This document shows, in pieces, positions 19,599 to 26,536 of a DNA stretch of 64,000 nucleotides. Positions within the stretch are counted from its first letter, which is position 1, and the number at the start of each line of letters is the position of its first letter. The position numbers and the translations under genes are program-made. The notes beneath the pieces were generated by a model. The model searched no databases. It saw nothing but the letters and a program-made list of their open reading frames with translations, and was not told the DNA's origin. This DNA is from Bacteroides sp. (GTDB lineage Bacteria; Bacteroidota; Bacteroidia; Bacteroidales; Bacteroidaceae): assembly GCF_028690125.1 (NCBI RefSeq), contig NZ_JAQVBV010000009.1, positions 62,001 to 126,000 of the forward strand, in the 5' to 3' direction.

Positions 19599-21053
19599 AT
19601 GATGAAAAAGAAACTTATTTATCTTATCATAGTTCTTGTAGCCGTCATAGCACCGGCTCATGCACAAAAATTCATGAATGATGCGCTCACTCTTTCGAAT
19701 GTGACTTTATGGCAACAGGGTGAATCATTATACATAGGAATGACGATGGATATGAAAAACCTCACCGTAGGTTCGGCAAGAAGCTTAAGTCTCGTTCCCT
19801 TATTGACGGACGGACAACACAATGTTCCTTTGCAGGAAATTGTTATCAACGGAAAAAGACGTGAGAAAGCATATATCCGCGGGCTGGCTATCAGTAAACA
19901 GGAGCCAACGGCTATCATCGTCCCTTATAACAAACGGGAAACGTTCAACTATACTCAGGTTATTCCTTATCAACCTTGGATGGCAAACGCTTCTTTGCAA
20001 TTGGTAGAGACATTATGCGGATGTGGTAATTATCAGGAAATGACAGCTCAGGAATTGATTACGAACGATGTTTCTACGGAAGCAAAACGATTGAGTGCCA
20101 TGTCGCCATTGATTGCCTATATCCAACCGACAGTAGAAGTGGTAAAAACGCGTAGCGAACAGTATGAAGCTCATCTGGATTTCCCTGTCAATAAATATGT
20201 TATCTTGACAGATTTCATGAATAACCATACTGAACTAGTGAATATTCATTCTATGTTCGACAAAATTCAGAATGATAAGAACCTGACAGTAACAGGAATT
20301 AGTATTGAAGGTTTTGCTTCTCCGGAAGGTCCCTTGGCGTTCAATGAACAACTTTCCAAGAAACGTGCAGTCGCTTTGAAGGACTTTCTGGTAAAAAATG
20401 AAAAAGTTCCTGCCAATGTATATAATGTAACTTTTGGTGGTGAAAACTGGGATGGTCTGGTGAAAGCTCTTGAGGCTTCTTCTATGAAAGACAAAGAAAC
20501 TTTCCTGAATATTATCAAGAATACTACTGACGACGTGAAGCGCAAACAGGAAATTATGCGTGTAGGTGGTGGCGTTCCTTATCGTACCATGTTGAAAGAA
20601 ATCTATCCGGGATTGCGTAAAGTAAATTGCAAAATTGACTATACTGTTATCAATTTCGACGTAGAACAGGGACGCATCATCATCCGTGAGAATCCGAAAT
20701 ATTTGAGTTTAAATGAAATGTATCAGGTAGCAAACAGCTATCCGAAAGGTAGCAAGGACTTTGTAGATGTATTTGACATTGCCGTACGTATGTATCCGAA
20801 TGATCCGGTTGCCAACCTGAATGCAGCAGCTGTCGCTTTATCTATGAAGGATTTAAATACAGCAGTGAAATTTATGGAAAAAGCAGATCATGCTACTGCT
20901 GAGTTCTTAAACAATACAGGTGTATATAATTTCCTGAACGGCGATATCCAACGTGCTAGAGCAGCTTTCGAACAAGCAGCTAAGATGGGCAATGAAGCAG
21001 CTCAGGCAAACTTGCAACAATTGCAACAAATCCTTAATATGAAAATGAAATAA
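19599..21053 (+). CDS. DUF3868/OmpA-like envelope protein
   Basis: This 484-residue protein has a signal peptide (1-22, ending AHAQ). A beta-rich N-terminal DUF3868 region follows (about 25-165). An OmpA-like peptidoglycan-binding region comes next (about 195-310, with GISIEGFASPEGPLAFNEQL and KKRAVALKDFL), then a helical tail with TPR-like pairs (NDPVANLNAAAVALSMKDLN; FLNGDIQRARAAFEQAAKMG). It probably anchors an outer-membrane or fimbrial assembly to peptidoglycan. It is co-oriented and closely spaced with the DUF3575 gene. A strong terminator (21090-21132) follows. Confidence 0.9.
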   Translation: MMKKKLIYLIIVLVAVIAPAHAQKFMNDALTLSNVTLWQQGESLYIGMTMDMKNLTVGSARSLSLVPLLTDGQHNVPLQEIVINGKRREKAYIRGLAISKQEPTAIIVPYNKRETFNYTQVIPYQPWMANASLQLVETLCGCGNYQEMTAQELITNDVSTEAKRLSAMSPLIAYIQPTVEVVKTRSEQYEAHLDFPVNKYVILTDFMNNHTELVNIHSMFDKIQNDKNLTVTGISIEGFASPEGPLAFNEQLSKKRAVALKDFLVKNEKVPANVYNVTFGGENWDGLVKALEASSMKDKETFLNIIKNTTDDVKRKQEIMRVGGGVPYRTMLKEIYPGLRKVNCKIDYTVINFDVEQGRIIIRENPKYLSLNEMYQVANSYPKGSKDFVDVFDIAVRMYPNDPVANLNAAAVALSMKDLNTAVKFMEKADHATAEFLNNTGVYNFLNGDIQRARAAFEQAAKMGNEAAQANLQQLQQILNMKMK

Positions 21054-21089
21054 ATAGAAAAAACATTTTATTCAGCAGACCAAATGAGA

Positions 21090-21132
21090 CGTTCGTTTGT
21101 TATACCTTTAACAAACGAACGTTTCACTTTTT
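21090..21132 (+). terminator. Terminator after OmpA-like gene
   Basis: CGTTCGTTTGTTA (21090-21102) and TAACAAACGAACG (21109-21121) form a perfect 13-bp stem with a 6-nt loop, followed by TTTCACTTTTTT. It separates the OmpA-like gene from the permease and sits where a longer permease start (21084) would lie. Confidence 0.85.
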
Positions 21133-21146
21133 TAAATCTGATAGTT

Positions 21147-22646
21147 ATGACTCTAATCCTTGCTATGATTCCGGTACTTCTATTGATAGTCTTAATGGCA
21201 TTCTTCAAAATGTCAGGTGATAAAAGTAGCATCATATCTCTTCTTGTTACTATACTTATCGCTCTTTTTGGCTTTTCTGTCACTGTAGACAATCTGTTGT
21301 TCTCATTTATCTATGGAGCATTGAAGGCCGTTTCACCTATCTTAATCATTATTCTGATGGCCATTTTCAGCTATAATGTCTTACTGAAAACACAGAAGAT
21401 GGAAATTATCAAACAACAATTTTCATCCATATCTACAGATAAAAGTATTCAGGTATTGCTATTGACTTGGGGATTCGGTGGTTTATTGGAAGCAATGGCC
21501 GGATTCGGAACGGCGGTTGCTATTCCGGCAGCTATATTAATCAGTTTAGGATTTAAGCCTATTTTTTCGGCTACTGTCAGTTTGATTGCCAATAGCGTAG
21601 CTACTGCTTTCGGTGCCATTGGAACTCCTGTATTAGTATTGGCTAAAGAGACAAACTTGGATGTTCTGCAATTGAGCACGAACGTGGTGCTACAACTCTC
21701 TGTGCTCATGTTTCTGATTCCTTTTGTTTTACTTTTCCTCACTGATTCTAAGGTGAAATCACTTCCAAAAAATATATTCCTTGCTTTATTGGTGGGAGGT
21801 GTTTCTCTATTCGGACAATACGTGGCAGCGAAATATATGGGAGCAGAATCTCCGGCTATTATCGGCAGTATCTTATCGATCATCGTCATCGTTCTCTACG
21901 GAAAACTGACTGCATCCAAAGAAGAAAAGGAACGAAAGAGTACGCTTAAAACCAAAGACATCCTCAATGCCTGGAGTATCTACCTATTGATTCTATTCCT
22001 TATTATACTGACTAGTCCTCTTTTCCCCGAATTGAGGCATACACTTGAAAATAACTGGATTACCAGAATCAGCCTTCCTATCAATGCTTCTACCGTTAAT
22101 TATACTATTTCCTGGCTTACGCATGCAGGAGTTTTACTATTCATTGGTACTTTCGCCGGAGGATTGATACAGGGGGCAAAAGTCAAAGAGCTGTTTGTCG
22201 TCCTTTGGAATACAGTGAAACAACTAAAGAAAACATTCATTACCGTCATTTGTCTGGTCGGACTTTCAACCATCATGGATACATCAGGAATGATTGCTGT
22301 TATCGCCACTGCACTAGCAACAGCTACCGGAAGTTTGTATCCGCTCTTCGCTCCGGTAATCGGATGTTTGGGAACATTTATCACCGGTAGTGATACTTCT
22401 TCCAATATTCTTTTTGGTAAACTGCAAGCCAGTGTAGCCGGACAGATTCATGTCAGCCCAGATTGGTTATCAGCTGCTAATACAGTCGGTGCTACCGGAG
22501 GAAAGATCATTTCTCCGCAAAGTATCGCTATTGCTACTTCTGCGGGAAATCAACAAGGTAAAGAAGGGGAAATACTGAAAGCGGCGATCCCATACGCATT
22601 GGTTTATGTTGTGATTACGGGAATTATTGTATATATATTTAGTTAA
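21147..22646 (+). CDS. L-lactate permease (LctP/LldP) family transporter
   Basis: This inner-membrane transporter of 499 residues has about 12-14 hydrophobic segments. Diagnostic LctP motifs are present: LLEAMAGFGTAVAIPAAIL near residue 115 and ATAFGAIGTPVLVLAKE near 150. The C-terminal half has GTFITGSDTSSNILFGKLQ and NTVGATGGKIISPQSIAIA, as in LldP/GlcA permeases. It should exchange or co-transport lactate or another 2-hydroxy acid with protons. An in-frame ATG at 21084 lies before and partly codes through the terminator hairpin; the ATG at 21147 gives the normal hydrophobic start and is preferred. No lactate dehydrogenase gene is beside it. Confidence 0.92.
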   Translation: MTLILAMIPVLLLIVLMAFFKMSGDKSSIISLLVTILIALFGFSVTVDNLLFSFIYGALKAVSPILIIILMAIFSYNVLLKTQKMEIIKQQFSSISTDKSIQVLLLTWGFGGLLEAMAGFGTAVAIPAAILISLGFKPIFSATVSLIANSVATAFGAIGTPVLVLAKETNLDVLQLSTNVVLQLSVLMFLIPFVLLFLTDSKVKSLPKNIFLALLVGGVSLFGQYVAAKYMGAESPAIIGSILSIIVIVLYGKLTASKEEKERKSTLKTKDILNAWSIYLLILFLIILTSPLFPELRHTLENNWITRISLPINASTVNYTISWLTHAGVLLFIGTFAGGLIQGAKVKELFVVLWNTVKQLKKTFITVICLVGLSTIMDTSGMIAVIATALATATGSLYPLFAPVIGCLGTFITGSDTSSNILFGKLQASVAGQIHVSPDWLSAANTVGATGGKIISPQSIAIATSAGNQQGKEGEILKAAIPYALVYVVITGIIVYIFS

Positions 22647-22850
22647 TTGTTCCAACTGCAAGACTTCAATTCCAAGTACCGAAACATTTGGTTACAACCT
22701 ATATTTTTTTTAGTTGCAACTGAGTGAAACCAAAAGTACATATTGATGAGTAAAAATTATATTGTATCTTAGAATTAAAAATAATTAAGTGACAATAATA
22801 AGACGTATCTTTTTCGTTTAACAAATGAATGCTTACACCATAACAAACAT

Positions 22851-22885
22851 ATAGTGTCACTATATCAACAGAATAGTGACACTAT
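22851..22885. promoter_or_regulatory. Twin 13-bp palindromes, operator-like
   Basis: ATAGTGTCACTAT (22851-22863) and ATAGTGACACTAT (22873-22885) are each self-palindromic around a central base and are also inverted repeats of each other. Their centres are 22 bp apart. They lie upstream of the thioredoxin promoter and have no T run, so an operator is more likely than a terminator. The rest of the 347-bp gap 22647-22993 holds a 10-bp palindrome AGTTGCAACT (22712-22721) and AT-rich DNA. Confidence 0.6.
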
Positions 22886-22941
22886 TTCAATTCATTAACT
22901 ATCAATGGGAAATTTCGCTAAATGTTTCAGTCAAATCGCCA

Positions 22942-22972
22942 TTTACAAACCCTTCTATTTAGTTTATCTTTG
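22942..22972 (+). promoter_or_regulatory. Promoter of the lipoprotein thioredoxin gene
   Basis: TTTA (22942-22945), 19 bp, then TATCTTTG (22965-22972) match the Bacteroides promoter. The transcript would begin near 22979, ruling out the longer frame starting at 22922 and fixing the start at 22994. Confidence 0.75.
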
Positions 22973-22993
22973 CATTATCAAAAAACAAAAACA

Positions 22994-23494
22994 ATGAGTA
23001 TGATGTTATTTAAAAGCTTATTAAGTGCCTTTGCCATGGTGGTAGCAACCACAGCTTGTGCAAGCAATAGCGGAGAAATTAAAAAGAGTGATAAACCAAT
23101 AAAGGAGGAAAACAAAATGGAAATAGTAGCATTAAATAAAGCTGAATTCTTGAAGAAAGTATACAATTATGAAGCCAATCCCAATGAATGGAAGTTCGAA
23201 GGAAGTCGTCCGGCAATAGTCGATTTCTATGCAACATGGTGCGGACCATGTAAAGCTATGCATCCCATCTTAGAAGAAATTAGTAAAGAGTATAGTGGTA
23301 AAGTAGACGTTTATCAGATTGATGTAGACAAAGAAAAGGAGTTGGCAAGTGCATTCGGTATCCGGAGTATTCCTACTTTATTAATGATTCCGATGAACGG
23401 AGATCCGAGAACTATTCAAGGAGCTATGCCCAAAAACCAATTAAAGAAAGCCATCGATGACTTTCTTTTAATACAGAAGAACGAAACTAAATAA
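22994..23494 (+). CDS. Exported thioredoxin-like lipoprotein
   Basis: This 166-residue thioredoxin has an N-terminal export signal (LLSAFAMVVATTAC); the Cys at residue 22 is a likely lipidation site. A Lys/Glu-rich linker is followed by a full thioredoxin domain: FYATWCGPCKAMHP, cis-proline loop RSIPTLLMIP, and the family pattern VDVYQIDVDKEKELASAFGI. It should keep exported thiols reduced or act in cytochrome or thiol maturation in the periplasm. It resembles the exported thioredoxins (TrxP type) known in Bacteroides; the exact paralogue is not established. It is monocistronic, with its own promoter and a terminator shared with the convergent regulator gene. Confidence 0.88.
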   Translation: MSMMLFKSLLSAFAMVVATTACASNSGEIKKSDKPIKEENKMEIVALNKAEFLKKVYNYEANPNEWKFEGSRPAIVDFYATWCGPCKAMHPILEEISKEYSGKVDVYQIDVDKEKELASAFGIRSIPTLLMIPMNGDPRTIQGAMPKNQLKKAIDDFLLIQKNETK

Positions 23495-23523
23495 TCATTC
23501 CATTTTTTCTCGTTATGATGTGA

Positions 23524-23556
23524 CTCTCTATCAATTCTCTTGTGATTGATAGAGAG
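23524..23556. terminator. Bidirectional terminator, thioredoxin / LytTR regulator
   Basis: CTCTCTATCAAT (23524-23535) and ATTGATAGAGAG (23545-23556) form a perfect 12-bp stem. It directly abuts the regulator's stop codon at 23557 and serves both convergent genes. Confidence 0.75.
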
Positions 23557-24273
23557 CTATTTTCGTTTATTCATCACAAACCCCTCAAAAAAATCATCCC
23601 GATAACTGTTACCGATAGCAATTTCATACGACTTAATAAATATATCATTATTATCGAATGAATCAATATAATCTGTATTGACAATATAGGATTTATTCAC
23701 TCGTAAGAAAAGATGTTTGGGCAACAACTCGAATATCGATTTCAAGCTCATACGGGTAATGATACGCTGCTCGTCCAACTGCAAAATAACGTAGTCTTTC
23801 AAACCTTCAATAAACAAAATATCAGAATAATTGACTTTGAAATATCTACGCTCTGCTTTCACGAAAAAATATTCGGCAGCGGTAATCGTTTCAATGGCTT
23901 CCTTTTCTTCCTTCAATAACAGGGAATGGTAAGAGAATGCCTTATCGAGTGCTTTCTTAAAACGCTCCGAATCAACAGGCTTAATCAGATAGTCAATTGC
24001 ATCTACCTCGTAACTATCCAATGCGTACTCCGCATAGGCGGTAGTAAAGATTACTAATGTTCTTTTGGAGATTGTCCGGGCAAATTCCAATCCTGTAATT
24101 CCAGGCATCTGTATATCCAGGAAAACCAGATCGACAATATGCTGTTCCATAAAATCAGAAGCAGTAGCCGCACTATTAAAACTTCCTACCAAATGAAGGT
24201 TTACCGATTCTTCTATCAATAATTGCATGGCTTCACGTGCCAACGGCTCATCATCTACAATGATACAATTCAT
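23557..24273 (-). CDS. LytTR-family response regulator
   Basis: This 238-residue regulator has an N-terminal receiver (acidic pair in VDDEPLAREAM, phospho-Asp in LVFLDIQMPGITG, Lys in YLIKPVDSERFKKAL) and a C-terminal LytTR DNA-binding domain (about 130-238; FFVKAERRYFKVNYSDILFI; LRVNKSYIVNTDYID). It binds DNA as the output of the adjoining LytS-type kinase, whose stop overlaps its start in ATGA. It is the last gene of a four-gene minus-strand unit that begins with a TonB-dependent receptor. Target genes are unknown; autoregulation is plausible. Confidence 0.93.
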   Translation of the reverse strand: MNCIIVDDEPLAREAMQLLIEESVNLHLVGSFNSAATASDFMEQHIVDLVFLDIQMPGITGLEFARTISKRTLVIFTTAYAEYALDSYEVDAIDYLIKPVDSERFKKALDKAFSYHSLLLKEEKEAIETITAAEYFFVKAERRYFKVNYSDILFIEGLKDYVILQLDEQRIITRMSLKSIFELLPKHLFLRVNKSYIVNTDYIDSFDNNDIFIKSYEIAIGNSYRDDFFEGFVMNKRK

Positions 24274-25424
24274 AATATTATACTTAAAATTACAGTATAC
24301 TGATTTTCATTCTCTTTCTGCTTCCATTCATAGCGATCGGGGTATAATAACTGCAGCCGACGTCGAATATTGGCAAGGCCGATTCCTCCAACTTTACTGT
24401 TACTGACAGAAACTGCGGGTATGGAATTTTCACAATAGAACTTCAGCATCCGATCATCTACTTTAAAAGAAAGATGCACATACGAAGGTTGCTCACTATC
24501 AAAACTATATTTCACTGCATTCTCTACAAAAGGAATAAACAATAATGGCTGAATCCAAATAGATTCGATATCCCCCTCCTGCTCCAAAGTAAACTGGAAA
24601 TGATCCCGGCGTATCTTTTCAAGGTTCAGATAATCGTTTAGAAAACGAATATCGGAAGCCAACGAAACGATCTCTCGTGAACTATCATTGATTTGATATC
24701 TCAATAAGTCTTCTAGTTTGAAAAGCACTTTGGATGCTTCTTCCGGATTCCGTTTGATCAGTACATTCGCATTATTGAGCATATTAAAAAGGAAATGCGG
24801 ATTGATCTGACGTTTGAGATATTTCAATTCTGACTCCAACGTAGTAGATTCAAGTTCATCAACACGCAGATTATAACGAAGCCAATGGCTGAATAACAAC
24901 AAGGCAGTTGTCCCCATCGTAATAAAACCAATAGTAAGTATCCCCGAAAAAGTATTGATGAAAACAGCAAATCCGTCCGGATTCTTACCGGGTATAATCA
25001 CTTCAAAAAGCAAACCTTGTGAAACTGACAGGTAGAAAATTACTACCATATTCACTGCAATAGCTCCTAAGAAATATTTTCCTAAACGGTTTTTTAACAG
25101 AAAACGGGGAACCAGTAGATAAAGATTAGCATAAATTACCATATTCAAAGAAGTAAAATATGCTAACCACCCCAAAAAACGCCTCCCAAAAGAAACGTTC
25201 TGTAATGGCTCGTACCAAAATATATTAACTGTGATCAGCAAAACTACAGCCTGCAATGCCAACTGTCTGTATATCCGATAACGAGGACTTAACAAGAAAG
25301 CAGTTATACTTCTATCAATCTGTTCCCTACTGTCTACAATTCTATGATTCATATATTCATTATCCACTGTCCTTATATCTACGTTTTTAGCATTCAGGTT
25401 TTCATCATTCGCCTCTCTTTTCAT
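24270..25424 (-). CDS. LytS-type sensor histidine kinase
   Basis: This membrane kinase of 384 residues has four hydrophobic segments (about 57-75, 84-106, 116-140 and 158-180). The His_kinase domain (PF06580 type) follows, with the phosphorylatable histidine His210 in QINPHFLFNMLNN. The ATPase half has an intact N-box (FIPFVENAVKYSF) and the glycine-rich VGGIGLANIRRRLQLLY. It overlaps both neighbours by ATGA junctions, implying tight coupling. It should phosphorylate the downstream LytTR regulator. The N-terminal 40 residues are polar and without a signal peptide. Confidence 0.92.
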   Translation of the reverse strand: MKREANDENLNAKNVDIRTVDNEYMNHRIVDSREQIDRSITAFLLSPRYRIYRQLALQAVVLLITVNIFWYEPLQNVSFGRRFLGWLAYFTSLNMVIYANLYLLVPRFLLKNRLGKYFLGAIAVNMVVIFYLSVSQGLLFEVIIPGKNPDGFAVFINTFSGILTIGFITMGTTALLLFSHWLRYNLRVDELESTTLESELKYLKRQINPHFLFNMLNNANVLIKRNPEEASKVLFKLEDLLRYQINDSSREIVSLASDIRFLNDYLNLEKIRRDHFQFTLEQEGDIESIWIQPLLFIPFVENAVKYSFDSEQPSYVHLSFKVDDRMLKFYCENSIPAVSVSNSKVGGIGLANIRRRLQLLYPDRYEWKQKENENQYTVILSIIL

Positions 25425-26497
25425 AACACACCTCCTTTCAATTCCAACCGTATTCCCTCTGCCTTCAACAACAATTCATGACGAGCATCATACAACAGGT
25501 TAAGTCTCTGCCGAATTCGGTTCAGTCCTTTATCTGCCGAAAGATTGACTCCCGGACAAAAACAAGTGAATATAATTGTATCTCTTTCTACCTTCAAATG
25601 TATTTTCAAAGCAACCGAATTTGTAGCCTGTTGTTGAGTGATCTGCTCTACAGCATATTGCACAAATGGAATAAAAAGTAAAGGTGAAACTAATACCCTA
25701 TTTACTTCTCCTTCTGAAGTAAGTTCATAATCGAACCGGGATAGATAAATTTGTTTCAACTGCAAGTAATTAGTAAGAAAAGTAAGTTCACCACTCAACA
25801 AGACTTTCCCACGGCTACAATCATACAACTGATAACGAAGCAATTGACTTAATTGCATCAATATCTTCGACGTTTTTTCGGGTTCAGTCAATGTCAGTAT
25901 TCCCGAATAGTGTAAGGTATTAAAAAGGAGTTCCGGACTTACCTGTTCCTTCAACTGCTCTACTTCTGAAAGAATATGTGCTTTTTCCAATTGGGAAACA
26001 CGCTGATGTTCTATCATCCATTCTTTCAAAAGTACGGTCATTGTACCTCCTATCATACAAAGGGTAGACAATATAAAAGAAGAGAGATAATCTATCACTG
26101 TAGACGTTTTATAATAAATACCATTCGTATAAATTTCGAGCCAATGAACAAATATATTGTATTCAATGACCATCTGTATCGATAATGCCACTAACATTGC
26201 AGCAGAAAGTAATGACAAATAAGTCACATAACGTCTCTTCAACAGATACTTTGGAAACAACCAAAAGAGATTAAAGCAAACAATGATCATATAGGTAAGT
26301 AAATATATGAAGGTAAGTCCATAAATCCACCCTCCCATTTTATCCCGATAATCCAGATAAATAATAAAGACCTGATTGAAAGAGATGATCCCTAACACAA
26401 TAATAAGAATCAGATATCTTGCCCATCGAAGTTGCGGACTAACAAGAAAACGGTATAAAAAATTGGAATCGTTACCTAGAGTTATTTTAGTGACCAT
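25421..26497 (-). CDS. Degenerate LytS-type kinase (probable pseudokinase)
   Basis: This 358-residue paralogue of the next gene also has four membrane segments, then the same domain order, but its catalytic residues are altered. Where the intact kinase has INPHFLFN, this one has VSPELLFN: the phospho-accepting His is Glu189. The N-box ENAVK has become QYAVE, and the glycine-rich nucleotide loop is reduced to KGLNRIRQRL. It is full-length and in frame, so it is not decaying debris. It may work as a regulatory or sensing partner in a heterodimer with the intact kinase. It starts 39 bp after the TonB receptor gene. Confidence 0.88.
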   Translation of the reverse strand: MVTKITLGNDSNFLYRFLVSPQLRWARYLILIIVLGIISFNQVFIIYLDYRDKMGGWIYGLTFIYLLTYMIIVCFNLFWLFPKYLLKRRYVTYLSLLSAAMLVALSIQMVIEYNIFVHWLEIYTNGIYYKTSTVIDYLSSFILSTLCMIGGTMTVLLKEWMIEHQRVSQLEKAHILSEVEQLKEQVSPELLFNTLHYSGILTLTEPEKTSKILMQLSQLLRYQLYDCSRGKVLLSGELTFLTNYLQLKQIYLSRFDYELTSEGEVNRVLVSPLLFIPFVQYAVEQITQQQATNSVALKIHLKVERDTIIFTCFCPGVNLSADKGLNRIRQRLNLLYDARHELLLKAEGIRLELKGGVL

Positions 26498-26536
26498 ATA
26501 CTTTATTTTAAAGTACGAAGATAGATATTTTTTCGA

